From Cliona cf. orientalis (lineage: Eukaryota; Porifera; Demospongiae; Clionaida; Clionaidae), in assembly GCA_963930775.1 (NCBI GenBank), contig OZ005698.1:2238501-2302500 (forward strand): a stretch of DNA of 64,000 nt, read 5' to 3'. Below, piece after piece: positions 23,909-34,833 of the stretch. The position numbers and the translations under genes are program-made. Every line of letters starts with the position of its first letter. Position 1 is the stretch's first letter. The notes under the pieces are model-generated. The model was not told the DNA's origin and searched no databases. It worked only from the letters and a program-made list of their open reading frames with translations.

Positions 23909-25402
23909 ATGACTTGGAAGTGGAGATCATTCAAAACCAAGTACCGGCACTCTTCAATGCTACTGAAAGAATGTACCAAATCCCCTGGTGCTCTGAGAGT
24001 AGCAAGGATAATTAAGCGTCTTGTGTGGGTGGGTGTTGTGCTGGGGGCTACTATTGGCTGTCTGATCACCATCACCGATCGTATCAGGTATCTCCAAAGT
24101 CGTCCAACGGCAACAACCATCTCTAATATTGAAAGACACTCGGTGGAATTTCCAGCAGTGACTGTGTGTAACCTGAATATGTTTAGCCGCAAAGAGCTCC
24201 AGAAGAGAAATTTGACAAGCATCATAGAGAATTCTGCACGTTTAGTGAGACAGGAAAGTAGAGATGGTTGTGAAACAGATCTTCAACAGTCACTGTCTCA
24301 GTCAGATAGTAAAATTAGTACTATAAAATTTGAAGAGCTCACTGTGCAAGCAAGCGACGATGTGAAAGATTTAATTGTGGACTGCTCTTTTGCTGGCAAA
24401 CAATGTGGCAACTTGACTGAACTTTCTGAACCTGTCTTCACTGAAATGGGTATATGTTACACATTCAATTTGGGGAGAAGAGGAAGGCCACGTGTAAAGT
24501 CCAGAGGGATAGGTCAACGACAGGGTCTGCATATGATAATAAGGATTAATCAGTCGGACTATGCAACACCAGCTGATGCCGGGGTGAAGATTGCAATACA
24601 TGATCAATCTGAGCCCCCATTGCCAGCTGATCAAGGAGTTGGTGTTCCTACTGGAAGAAGCGCATTCATCAGCATCAAAGAACAGAACATTCAGAACAGT
24701 GCAGGACTGCACTGCAGAGATAATGGCAAAACAGCAAGGTTTAACTTCTTGAAGAGAGAATTCCCATCATACTCAGAGTCGGCTTGCCTTGTGGATTGTG
24801 TGCATAGCGCTATAGCCAGAGAATGTAATTGTGTCAGTGTTAGGTCATTCTATCGCCCAGACACTTCTCAATACGCCCAGCTTCCTGACTGCACATTGGA
24901 GAATACTTGCTGTATTTTGGATGCATTGACGTCCCCAAGTGACTGTCCCTGTTCTGTGGCCTGCACGTCAACTCGTTATGAAGCCACCGTGTCCTACTCC
25001 TACTTCCCTGCCGAGTACTTTTCCCAAGAAGTGGCCCATTCCTTGAATACTACACCAGCTAACCTTTTTATCAATTCTCTTGAAGTGAATGTGTACTTTG
25101 ACACATTGAATGTTGAAACATTGACAACAGAGGAAGCGTACTCTGTTGTTGCTCTCTTAGCCGATATTGGTGGACAAGTAGGACTCTTTCTGGGATGGAG
25201 TGTGATCTCTGTGCTGCAGTTTGGGAATTGGATTATTAAAACTATTAGGGGACATAACCTTAGAGAGGCAATCAAGAACAAGTGCTGTCATTCTGAAGAT
25301 GACCTTAGAGAGATAACTCTGAGAGTCAAGAACAAGTTTTGCCCATGCTGTCATTCAGCAACACCGGAAGATGAAAATCAGTTAGAAACCTCACTGGTTT
25401 AA
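23909..25402 (+). CDS. ASC/DEG-ENaC-type sodium channel subunit with GWS filter
   Basis: A single-exon gene of 497 residues from ATG 23909, very close to the gene at 17152 (unit A partner). TM1 has LVWVGVVLGATIGCLITI and the post-TM1 motif is FPAVTVCNLN. The cysteine-rich extracellular domain and CFC-type tail are conserved, including the second LREI repeat. The pore region reads GLFLGWSVISVLQFGNW: the residue between Gly and Ser of the selectivity filter is Trp instead of Leu, and the Asp after the second membrane segment is Asn, both unlike all its neighbours. This could change conductance or mark relaxed constraint. The His-Gly gating motif is absent. The frame is otherwise fully intact. 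Confidence 0.9.
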   Translation: MTWKWRSFKTKYRHSSMLLKECTKSPGALRVARIIKRLVWVGVVLGATIGCLITITDRIRYLQSRPTATTISNIERHSVEFPAVTVCNLNMFSRKELQKRNLTSIIENSARLVRQESRDGCETDLQQSLSQSDSKISTIKFEELTVQASDDVKDLIVDCSFAGKQCGNLTELSEPVFTEMGICYTFNLGRRGRPRVKSRGIGQRQGLHMIIRINQSDYATPADAGVKIAIHDQSEPPLPADQGVGVPTGRSAFISIKEQNIQNSAGLHCRDNGKTARFNFLKREFPSYSESACLVDCVHSAIARECNCVSVRSFYRPDTSQYAQLPDCTLENTCCILDALTSPSDCPCSVACTSTRYEATVSYSYFPAEYFSQEVAHSLNTTPANLFINSLEVNVYFDTLNVETLTTEEAYSVVALLADIGGQVGLFLGWSVISVLQFGNWIIKTIRGHNLREAIKNKCCHSEDDLREITLRVKNKFCPCCHSATPEDENQLETSLV

Positions 25403-27322
25403 TTAACAGCAGACCAGTCTGTAGCTGAAACATGGAACAGTGAATGGACTAATAGAATGATGGAACAAGTAGTAGGAATGGTTAATGATTAATGACCCTA
25501 TACATCTACTTATTATGCATGCATGCAATAATATATTCACTCATGCATGAAATTTGGAATCATGTAGAGATAGAGAACTATAGGGAGGCAACTGAAAGAG
25601 ACAACAGAGAGAGAGAGAGGCAATAATATTGATGATTTTAAGACTGTGTCAATAATTGATTATGTATGCACAAGCTTCCATGTCAGTGTACATAATTAAT
25701 TTCGACAGTTTGAAACCTCAAGAATGCTGCAGCTGCAAAGTAGTTTAGCTAGGTAACTGTAGACTGTACTGTAATTTACCTTCTAAATGACTGCAATGAA
25801 CTATCAGCTGCTGAAGTAGCTAATTACGTCCACAATTTGTTTCCAGGGAAACAGCTAACTAACTGATCAAGGGTATCGATTATTATTGTTATGTGAAGCT
25901 GCTCTGCAGCTGATTGTTATTAATTTTGCTTTTGCTGGGTTCACAATAAATTATTTTGCAATTCTTTAATGTGTCAAATTGTTTCTCCCTTCTGAAATGG
26001 TGCACTCCAGGATGTACTCCAGAAGTACCCATGCACATCCACACACACACACACGCAAGCATAATAATACTACATATTACCCACATATTATATGCACAAA
26101 CACGTGACCAAGCACACACACACAATAGAGGGGGAAAGATTGAGAGAGATGAGAGGAGCCAGAGCTAGACCTCGTGTCGTAGGTATTAGCTAATGTTGTG
26201 TATCATGCTTTCTTTTACAGGTGCGTGGCTTATGCAAACTTGAAAATATTAAGTATTTCACTATGTTACAGTTAGAAGTGTCACTATAATATAATTATAC
26301 GTATAACTGAGAGTGAGTATCACTCTTTCACTATAATATATTATAGTAGTGAGTATTACTATTATTATTAATAGTAGCAGTTCACTATCCAATTTTGTTA
26401 AGGCATCTTTAACTTATTGGTAGTGAGTCTCACTATACTTTCACAAACGCACACTACAGGGAAACGAAAAAGCCATAATATTATAGCCTATTAGGTGGGA
26501 TGATGATTTGGGCAGTCATAAAGCACTACTGTTGATCAATTAATTTTAATTTTTGCAATTTATAATTATAATCATGTAGCTCCATACAGAAACATATAGA
26601 TCCATGCATTGACTTTCCATTGTAAATCCATAGCTATACCACTTATGGAAATTCTGCATCTTATAAAAATTTCACCAAGCCAAGCAAATTTAGCCACATC
26701 GAGAGAAAAGAAATACTTAGATGATACAATTCATGATTTACATGTGGTATTTCTTAATTGGTGTTAATACTCAATACATAATCGATGTGGTATGATAATG
26801 TTATTATTACTATTAGGCTAGAATGACCTAAGTCATGTAGAGTGTAACGATAATTCAAAGCATCCTGTATATTTTTATGCAGCAATAAATAAATGTTTTA
26901 TTATACTGATTCAATAAGACTAAGTGCTTCCATGATAGATCATCTTAACTTTTTCCACGAATGTTTCTTTGAAAGCATGCAGAAAATTTAAAGTGCAATC
27001 AACAATTGTTATCAATTATTGTTGATAGGAATTGCACATTCAATAATACACCATACCTTAATATGAAGATTAATAGCAATGCATACAACTCATACTTGCA
27101 TGCATGCACTCAGATTTTATTATGCATGAGCAGAATTCAGCAACTAGCTACAGGACATTGTACTATCCGACGTCAACAAAAATTAAATACGTTGTGAGTT
27201 TAGCTAGTGTACAAAAATCACTAGTCTAAGATAGCTAATATTAATTCAATAGATTCACCACATGTTAGCTAATAATTATATTATTAATAGCTGATGTATA
27301 CTATATTGGACATGATTTATCA
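25403..27322. other. ASC 3' flank and non-coding spacer
   Basis: 25403-26300 matches 18660-19555 (end of the duplicated unit). Around 26150-26350 also matches 39520-39713. The rest (26400-27320) is AT-rich with no gene, although ATCAACAATTGT at 26998 and its reverse form close by make a small hairpin. Confidence 0.5.
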
Positions 27323-28946
27323 TCAAGTGTGATAGTCAAGAAAAAGTTTCGGTGCCAACTTGAAGGACTTAACTTTCTTGACAAGGTCTTGATTCATTAC
27401 CATCTTCATAGCCCAGTTTCCAAACTCCAGCAACGAGATTACATGCACTCAATCCCAAAAAGAGGCTGATATCTCCACCAATATCTGCTAAGAGAGCACC
27501 CCATGTAGCTAAATACACTGCATGTTGTCTGCATTTCAACATTCAATGTCTCAAAGAATGCAGTAATGAAGATTATGTTAGTGGAGATAGAATTCACTGG
27601 CATACCAGTTTCGGAGGCAATTAGTGGGAAGAGATACGTTAGAGTAGGATACTGATGTATTGTATGAAACTGATGAACAAGCCACAGGGCAGCTACATTC
27701 ACTGGGAGAGAAATACTCATTAAAATACAACAGGCCTTCGTGAGTGTGCAGTTGGGAAGCTGGGAATAGCGAGGAGTATCTGTGTTGAAGAATGATCTTG
27801 CACCAATGCCCTCACATTTATCAGCTATACCAGAGTGGATACAATCCACAAGGCAAGCTGACTCTGAGTATGTGCTGTATTTACCCTGCAAGAAATTCAA
27901 ATTGGATAGATCCTCCGGATATATCTGGTTTGGTCCTGAATTCTCTGCTCCTTAATGCTAATAATTAATGCATGTGTCCCAGTAGGAACTGCAATTCCTT
28001 CATCATCAATCAAAGGGGGCTCAGATTGCTTATGCACTGCAACTTGCACCCCAGCATCAATTGCTAATGCATAGTCTGACTGATTAACGTTCACCACTAG
28101 TTGTAGGCCTAGACGCTGACCTGTGGCTTTGGACTGTAAAGGTGGGCTTACTTTTCCCAAGTTGAAAGTGTAGCACATTCGCATATTAATAATGATGGGC
28201 TCAAATACTAATTCCGTTATATCACCACTGTGACATATGGTTTGCCTGCAAAAGAACAGCTCAGAATGAAGTCCTCCACATGGTGCCTAAGTTGCTTGCA
28301 CAATCAGCTCTTCACAGGGGAGGCGGAACAGGGGGGGCAGGGGGGGCAATCGCCCCCCCAAAGTTAAGATCAGTGGGCCTTGCCCCCCCAAACTGGATGG
28401 CTATAGTTACACCTACATTATTATTATGATGCATCATGTACACTGTATTTCTGGCAACTCACCTACTAGCTATCATCAATTCATTCGTTGAACCAAAATT
28501 CTAAATTATGTAATAGCCATGAAGGCGGACCTAACTAGCTAGCTAGCTGCTTTACTGAACTGTACTAAATATACGACCTTTGTTATAAGACTTGTGGGTC
28601 TGACTGCCCCCCCAAACTGATCTACCCTCAGCCGCCCCTGCTTCATAAGCTAAGTTGAGTTTATCAGACCGAGATACTGACTCTATAGTACGTCTTCACA
28701 ATGTTCATCACGTCATTTCTTTCTTCAGATGTGAAGCTGTTCAGATTGCACACAGTCACTGCTGGAAGTGTCAGTGCGTGATATCTTATGGAGGAGATGG
28801 TAGTTGCTGTTGGATCACTGATGAGGTTATCAACACGTTCTTTCACTGTAATGATACAGCCAGTAGTAACCCCCAGTACAACAGTCAACCACATGCACGA
28901 GTAGTTTAGTCATTTTCACCTTCTTATGTGTCACAAGGAACTTCAT
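27323..28946 (-). pseudogene. ASC-type channel pseudogene with hAT-like insertion
   Basis: A third ASC subfamily, related to the relic at 40098-43691. Pieces in order from the N-terminus: ATG 28944-28946 (MKFLVTHKKVKMTK), a frameshift before TM1 (WLTVVLGVTTGCIITV), FPAVTVCNLN-equivalent LPAVTVCNLN, a deletion in the following helix, a 326-bp transposon at 28315-28640, the MCYTFNLGK segment, QSDYALAIDAGVQVAVH, then the C-terminal Cys domain and a frameshift inside the pore (GLSACNLV). The stop is at 27323-27325. Multiple shifts make it non-functional. Confidence 0.85.
28315..28640. mobile_element. hAT-like MITE inside ASC pseudogene
   Basis: It starts CAGGGGAGGCGGAACAGG and ends CAGCCGCCCCTG, with a perfect 5-bp duplication CTTCA on both sides (28310-28314 and 28641-28645). 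The related relic at 43.3 kb has the empty site, which confirms the borders. There is no transposase; G-runs and C-runs fill the ends. Confidence 0.85.
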
Positions 28947-29279
28947 GTACTGTTTCAATGATGATGCCCACTTGCAAGGCATTCTCCAGAATGTACTGTC
29001 AACTTCTATATTACTCAGTGTTTAATAATTGAAAACTGCCAGACATTTTAATAGTTGTAGCCGATTAATCTGCTTCTTATGTATGACATGAATATGAAGG
29101 CATGCCTGATCAGGCACGAAAGAGGTGATCACTATAATGGGGATTATTACATGAGGAAATGTAGTGAGGATAGAAGGAATATAATAATTGAAACTGGGAT
29201 TGATGTCTGTGCAGAAAATAAATATCTGAATTGATCCTGATCCATTGAGTGCTCTCTGTATTATATTAATATTATACTA
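28947..29279. other. 5' flank of the ASC pseudogene
   Basis: Matches 43692-43985 (TTAATAGTTGTAGCCGATTA and following), so the two third-subfamily ASC relics were duplicated together with upstream sequence. No gene. Confidence 0.6.
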
Positions 29280-29445
29280 CTGTAGATCTGGAAATTTTCG
29301 TTGTAAAAATATTTTCGTAGTCGATGGCGGCTACGAAAATTAGCATGCACTATTAATGCTAATGCGGTAAGGGGTCGTTCCTACGAAATTTTTTACACGA
29401 AAATTTATCATACGAAAATTTCTTTACACGAAAATTTCCGTACGG
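29280..29445. mobile_element. Mariner-like MITE truncating Copia
   Basis: It begins CTGTAGATCTGGAAATTTTC after a TA and carries reiterated ACGAAAATT motifs. It is an inverted copy of the complete element at 59967-60153. Its right end is abridged and runs straight into the Copia RNase H codons, which lose their C-terminus there. Confidence 0.7.
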
Positions 29446-30835
29446 CAATACTTAAACTCGATGGTCCCCTCAGCAACTCTCTCGCGAACGAAGTGGTGTC
29501 GGATGTCAATGTGTTTAGCCCGACCGTGGTATTGAGGATTTTTTGCTAGTGAAATAGCCGCCTGATTATCCTCATAGATCACGGTTGCCTCAGTTTGCCC
29601 TGTTTCCTTGTCTAACTCCACTATGAGTCGCTTTAACCAGATTGCCTCCTGCACGGCACTCGATAGTGCAATATACTCAGCCTCAGCACTAGAGAGAGCC
29701 ACTGAAGTCTGTTTCCTGCTTCGCCAACTAATCCCAGCACCACTCAACATGTAACCAGAAGTCGATCGCCTATCACCCACATCACCGGCCCAATCAGAAT
29801 CTGAATAGCCGAAGCAATCATGACCGTCACCCCTAACATACAAAAGACCAAGATCAGATGTGCCCTTAAGGTACCTCAAAATTCATTTGACAACCGTCCA
29901 GTGATGCTTTGTAGGATCTGAGCAGAATTTAGCCACATTACATACTGCAAAAATTATGTCTGGCCTTGTTCCAGTAGCTAAATACATTAGGCTACCAACT
30001 GTTGATTGGTATATACCTTGACCAATCCTCTCCTCCCCATCTTCAACCTTTACCAGCTTGTTATTTGCATCACAGGGTGTGGCCACAGACTTCGCATCCT
30101 CCATTCCAAACTTCTCCAACATGTTTGTTGGTATAGGCAGGTTGGCCTATCCACACCTCTCCTGTATTATCATCCTGGACAATTCGTATCCCGAGGAAAT
30201 AGTGCAACTTCCCAAGATCCTTTACGTCGAACCTGTCACCCAGTGCTCGCTTGAACTCCTTCACCTGTTTCTCTTCTGGCTGCCTCATAAATATTTCCTC
30301 TTGTCACGTCCACCTGATAGAGTTGCAAGCCCCTCTGCACCCCTGCAGCAACTAGCATTCTCAGTGACTCCATTTGAACCACAGGACAAAAAGTCTCATC
30401 GTAGTCCGCTCCCTTCACCTGTGTGAAACCTCGAGCAACCAGACGTGCCTTATAACGCTCCACCTTTCCGTCTTCATTAGTTTTCACCTTCTGTGGACTG
30501 TCAAGTGCTTCCTTCACGGTAGTTGGCTCCTCTAGTCCATCCTGGGCAAGAGATACTCGCTCCATGTAGTAATCTGGCCTTTGTCTGACGCTACCTGACC
30601 TTTGTACTGCAACCTCCTCCACATTTGGATCTGTGTCTGTATCCTCACTGGTTCCTGTGCTCTCATTGGCATTGCTTCCTGTGCTCACATCAGCATTGCT
30701 TTCTGTGCTTTCTTGTGGCTCCTCAGTAGATGACGATACCTCCAACTCCACATACTGAGTCGATTTCACAGAACTAGACTCCTTCTCAAGCCCAAACTCC
30801 ATCTCGTTGAACCTGACGTCTCGAATGTAGATCAC
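29446..30835 (-). pseudogene. Copia pol remnant: RT ends and RNase H
   Basis: From the N-terminal side: an IYIRDVRFNE stretch (the segment after the integrase core in Copia polyproteins), an acidic linker, the RT start (YKARLVARGFTQ, DYDETFCPVV), then QVDVT. Directly after QVDVT the frame breaks and the catalytic core with the YVDD box is missing. The RT C-terminal part resumes (RFDVKDLGKLHYFLGI, then GSLMYLATGTRPDI), followed by RNase H (SDSDWAGD, SSAEAEYIAL, YEDNQAAI, HIDIRHHF). It stops around KYC where the mariner-like MITE begins. Confidence 0.85.
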
Positions 30836-30912
30836 TTTTCCACCTCAACTAGGATCATAGAGACGATAACCCTTGACCTCCGTACCATACCCTTCTACAG
30901 ACAGCTGCCTAA

Positions 30913-31213
30913 CCAGGGTGTAGACACCGGGGGGGCTTTGGGGGCTGAAGCCCCCCCCCCCCCCCCCCCCCAGATTTTCAGCTTTACATTATATTATATT
31001 GGGAACAATTGTTGACTTGTATCAAATATTGGCTTTTATCAGTCTAAAACCTCCAAAATTGTAATTGTATACTACCAAATTCGTGAGAATTTCTCCTCAA
31101 AAGTGCATTTTTATGACATTTTCAATAACAAGGCAGAAAATTTTCGCGCGCTTCGCGCACAATGATCATCAAGCCCCCCCCCCCCCACATTATAAACTGT
31201 GTCTACGCCCATG
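30913..31213. mobile_element. hAT-like MITE inside Copia
   Basis: It starts CCAGGGTGTAGACACC and ends TGTGTCTACGCCCATG, with 5-bp duplication CCTAA on both sides (30908-30912 and 31214-31218). The interior has long G and C runs and a GCGCGCTTCGCGC patch shared with other hAT-like copies here. Removing it joins the gag-pre-integrase segment (GHLGAQSLR) to the post-integrase segment, which shows that the integrase core had already been deleted. Confidence 0.75.
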
Positions 31214-31319
31214 CCTAAGACTCTGAGCTCCCAAGTGCCCACACTGATGATGCCACAGATCTTCCTTTGTTAGAGCTGTGTATGCATGATTACAACCCTC
31301 ACACTCTAACATATAAAGA

Positions 31320-32464
31320 CTAGCTACCACACCTCGAGGCACACGCTATCACCTTGTCAGCACTGAAAATTTGACAACCAGACTCACTAAACTTGGTCAC
31401 CTTCCCTGCCACAGAAGCTTTTGACACACTCAACAGGCTATACGAAAGACCTGGAACAAATAGTACCTCCCAAAGCTTACATCTCTGTTTCTTTCCACCA
31501 GGCAATTTCATCACCAACTCAACTATTCCTCGTCCGACAGCATCCAAACAACGACCATCCCCGAGTATGACCCTCTCAGGAACTTCCAGACTCTCTGATA
31601 CACCACATGCAAACATCGATCGACGATTACACATATGACACGTTGCACCTGAGTCCACAATCCAGTTACTTGCCAATCCAATTGATAGAGCTGCGTGCTC
31701 TACAACCAAAGATTCACTGCCACTCGTGTCACCAGCTTCTTCCGTGACCTTATTAGCTTTATGCTTTGTCTTTCCTTTGCTGTCAGCCTCCAGACAATCC
31801 CTCTTGAAATGTCCATGCCTCCTGGCACAGTTGAAACAGACACCCCATTTGTTAAACCTCTTGGGGAGTGCTGCCATAGCCTTCTCATCATATGGATTCG
31901 GGGTGCGTTCCTCCCTCTCTTTATGCTTCCTCTCTTCATTTAGCAGCCTTTCAGTCATAACCTCCATCGATGGTACATTTTCACTAGCCTCAAGAGCTGT
32001 TACCAACACTCCATAAGAGTCCGGTAAGCTTGCCAAGACGTAGATGACTTTGTCTTCCTCCGACAGTGGAGCCTCCATCACAGACAACGCATTAAATATC
32101 TCCGTCATTAATTGCTTGATGTGATCTTGAACGCAATCACCCTCTTTCAGCCTTAGCGAGTGTAGCTTCCGTCTCGTTTCCAATTTGTTGGCCCACGTCT
32201 TTTTCTGAAATTGGTCCTTAAGGTACCATTTAATTGCGTGGGCGTGAGCGTCAGGAATGGCTAATTCAATTAGCGAATCGTGAAGGGGCGTGGCCGAAGA
32301 GGCCATACGAGTGCTTTTGGTCGAAGGTGGGCGTGTCCAGAATCGGCCAGGGATGATTATGCGCGTGTAATTAGCGACCGGAAGTGGCCCCTGAAGAAAA
32401 GGCCGGTAATTGCCCACATCAAAGCAAGATCAAAGCATTCTTTCTTAACTATTAACCGCAACGA

Positions 32465-32498
<34 letters not shown>

Positions 32499-33512
32499 TA
32501 TTAGGCCTAATTAAGCATGTGGGCGTGTTCCTGGCACTGTGTGGAGTGTGTGCGTGTGCGTTAATGCAGGTTTTATTGCTTCCGATTGGGCGTGGCTTCA
32601 CGGGCCAGTGCTTGGACATCGGCGCCTGGGACTTGGCCTCGGCGATAGGTGGGCGTGTCCCGGAAGCGGTGGTGACCTTTGAACCCCGCGAGGAGGCTTT
32701 GGGGGCGTGGCAGGAGGTCAAAGGTGAGGCCATGTCTGTTAATGGGGCACTGTACGGCGGTGCGATCGAGGGGCCTGTACGGCTGGACGGAAGCCGACGA
32801 TGGTTTGAAGCGGATGTGGTTGCGATGACGTGTTGTTACTCCGCCCACACAGGAAATGAGGTGAGCTCTTGCGTGGGCGGTGTGGCAGAACGGCCTCCAA
32901 GTGTTTGTGTGTGTTTTGGCCTTGAGGAAGCTGTGTGTTTTAATTGGGATTGATTGTGGGCTTCCGGTGGACATCCGGTGGTTAGTAGGCACTTGATTGA
33001 GAATGGTGGTCCTTGGGGAACAGGGTGGGGCTGTTTTGGGCGTGGCCTGGCCCCTCCCTTCCGGCTCGGCTTCCGGTCCATGGAGGATATCAAATGAACA
33101 CTTCCGGCTCTAGCAGCCACACCCCTGAGACCTGTGCAATTAAAAGGGCGTGGTTACACAACATGCACCTCACTAATGACTTTGATGTGGTTTAGGTGTC
33201 ATATCCCCCACCTCACGCCCACGCAATTTAATGGTACCTTAAGCTTCGTCCATACCTCCTTGGGGTCAGTGGGTTCACCAATTAAATAGAGTTGCGATTG
33301 ATAGCACTACAATCGCAAGCGCTCGGTCACGTCGCTCCACAAACTTAGCGTAGCCATCAGCCTCATGCAGCCGCTGGAGCCGTCTCCTTTCCTTCAACGA
33401 AATTCCAAAGTCCTTCCTTCACTAGAGCCATCTTTGCACTGTATCCTCCACGTAGGGTAGTTAGATCGGTTCAATGGAATATAACCGCTACCGTCCGATT
33501 AGACTCGGCCAT
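31320..33512 (-). pseudogene. Copia gag-protease, split by a TTAA-target element
   Basis: The gag frame starts at ATG 33510-33512 (MAESNRTVAVI) and shows frameshifts in its first 90 codons. It is split at 32218-33242 by an inserted element, then continues as KDQFQKKTWANKLETRRKL, the typical Copia gag core. A zinc knuckle CFNCARRHGHFKRDC follows (one residue longer than the usual CX2CX4HX4C), then the aspartic protease motif WIVDSGATCHM and the VILGDGR and FVPGLSYSLLS segments. A stop occurs at 31320 before the gag-pre-integrase residues, which continue in frame behind it. Confidence 0.85.
32222..33238. mobile_element. TTAA-target DNA transposon (non-autonomous) inside gag
   Basis: Terminal inverted repeats of 26 bp with one mismatch start GGTACCATTTAATTGCGTGG on both ends. 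TTAA flanks both sides (32218-32221 and 33239-33242). Taking out the 1017 bases plus one TTAA rejoins the gag reading frame (VWTKL to KDQF). The interior is G-rich on the plus strand with many GGGCGTG and CCGGAAG words and a 28-A run at 32468-32495. Open frames of up to 144 codons exist but none looks like a transposase. PiggyBac or Kolobok-type elements use TTAA; which one is not decided. Confidence 0.85.
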
Positions 33513-33535
33513 AGTAACCGTATACCGTGGCGTAG

Positions 33536-34341
33536 CAGTGGCGGATCCAGGATTTATAAAAGGGGGGTTGCAGTACACTCTTGCGCGCGGAGCGCGCGCA
33601 AAATTTAGAAGCCACGCCCATTTTCGATCGTTTTTAAATTGGCTGTGTCTACCGTACCGGCACCGGTACTGATAATTTAGCGCTTCGAGTACCGGCATAA
33701 TAGCCCGCCAAAAAACTTAGAAAATTTTCGAAAGTGGAAGAAAAAAAAAAATCCAAAGATCCAAGCGGGATTCGAACCCACAACCACCGCTCCACCAGTC
33801 CCAGCCCTAGCCCACTGTACCAACCCGGCTCGCCGCTGCTGGATACCGTTTTTTGCCACCTTTATACACCTTGTCACTATAATACTAACCCTTGGTCAAC
33901 AACCATACCCTAAAACCAAACCCCCCTCGTCTCCTACCGATTACCGAAACCCAACCACGCGCTACTAGCCTCACTAGCCGTCTAGCGCTCAGTATTTAAT
34001 AGTGGCTATTAGTATAGCTATAGATCCCAGCCCCCTTCGGGGGCTGGGATCTATAGCTGTATAATATAGTTGCCGGTACTCCAAGCACTAAATCTTGGGT
34101 ACCGGTGCCGGTACGGTAGACACAGTGTTTTAAATTACCAGCCCTACCAGTCCAATCGATCTGTTTTCGAACGAATTTTCTTCTAAAGCATTCTAAGGTG
34201 AGCCATAGTAGGAGTTTTCTTAGTTCTATAGCCAGAAAGGGGGGTTCCATTTAGTTCATCATCAATACTTCTTAGTTTTAGATGCAGCCCAAAGCGGGGT
34301 ACACTTGCACCCCCCCCCTTACCCCCCTGGATCCGCCACTG
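33536..34341. mobile_element. hAT-like foldback element upstream of gag
   Basis: Termini CAGTGGCGGATCCAGG and CCTGGATCCGCCACTG are exact inverted repeats, flanked by a perfect 5-bp duplication CGTAG (33531-33535 and 34342-34346). The interior is itself foldback: CTACCGTACCGGCACCGGTA near 33650 pairs with its reverse complement near 34105. A perfect 20-base-arm hairpin sits at 34016-34058 (loop TTC). A tRNA-like patch lies at 33757-33840. It is inserted 24 bases upstream of the Copia gag ATG. Confidence 0.85.
33757..33840 (-). other. tRNA-like sequence with Pol III B box
   Basis: On the minus strand, GGTTCGAATCC at 33768-33778 matches the B box exactly. An A-box-like region, GGTTGGTACAGTGG, lies about 35 bases upstream of it. 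A T-run follows at 33741-33750, a potential Pol III terminator. No acceptor stem can be formed, so this is a tRNA-derived promoter relic (SINE-like head) rather than a tRNA gene. Confidence 0.55.
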
Positions 34342-34529
34342 CGTAGTACACACCTGAGCCTCACCGTACAATCGTTGACCTTAGCCTGCCACCCCACAGA
34401 CAACAAGAGTTCCGTGTGACAACAAAATTTACGCAACAAGTCACCACTGACGACTCAGTCAGTTTTTGCCCCCTTAGCACACCGTGCTCGTAGCCTGAGT
34501 TCACCGGGGCAACTAGTAACCTGGCCGTA

Positions 34530-34623
34530 CTGGGCCCATAACCTGTTGCAGAGCTCAACTTCAATAATAATAGTTGTACTGGCAATAGATCAAAACAACT
34601 GACCACAGTAAACAAAAAGCAGC
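34530..34623 (-). other. Copia primer-binding site and 5' LTR end
   Basis: The plus strand CTGGGCCCATAACC (34530-34543) equals the anticodon-arm sequence of animal initiator tRNA-Met, so the minus strand carries a Copia-type half-tRNA primer-binding site. The LTR, ending CAACA on the minus strand, begins at 34544. Its outer end is not certain; AGCAGCA near 34623 is a candidate, giving an unusually short or truncated LTR. Confidence 0.7.
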
Positions 34624-34833
34624 AGGTATAATAATATTATAGTATAATAATACAATGGGTACAATAATGTCACTAGAATGTTCTGTGCATAACAGCTGAG
34701 ATTAATTATTAGCATAAAGACCTACTAATTAAAACCATTACACTTGTTCTAGAAGTTTGTCTCTGTTTACACATAACAAGTGCATACACACATGTACATA
34801 TCCAACATTATAGCTATCAAGACTCTGAAGTTG

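Larger units (their letters stand above)
29446..34623 (-). mobile_element. Ty1/Copia retrotransposon, broken and nested
   Basis: A minus-strand Copia element with recognisable primer-binding site, gag, protease, parts of integrase, reverse transcriptase and RNase H. It lost the integrase core and the RT catalytic core by internal deletions and is cut at its 3' end by the MITE at 29280-29445; no 3' LTR is seen. Three other transposons are inserted in it (30913-31213, 32222-33238, 33536-34341). It cannot be autonomous. Confidence 0.85.

Noticed and set aside
32519-32953. Open frame of 144 codons (and a 139-codon minus-strand frame) in the TTAA-target element
   Set aside because: G-rich, low-stop composition explains both; no transposase motif is visible.
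33757-33840. A genuine tRNA gene
   Set aside because: The B box is perfect but the acceptor stem does not pair and the D-arm region is irregular; kept only as tRNA-like.
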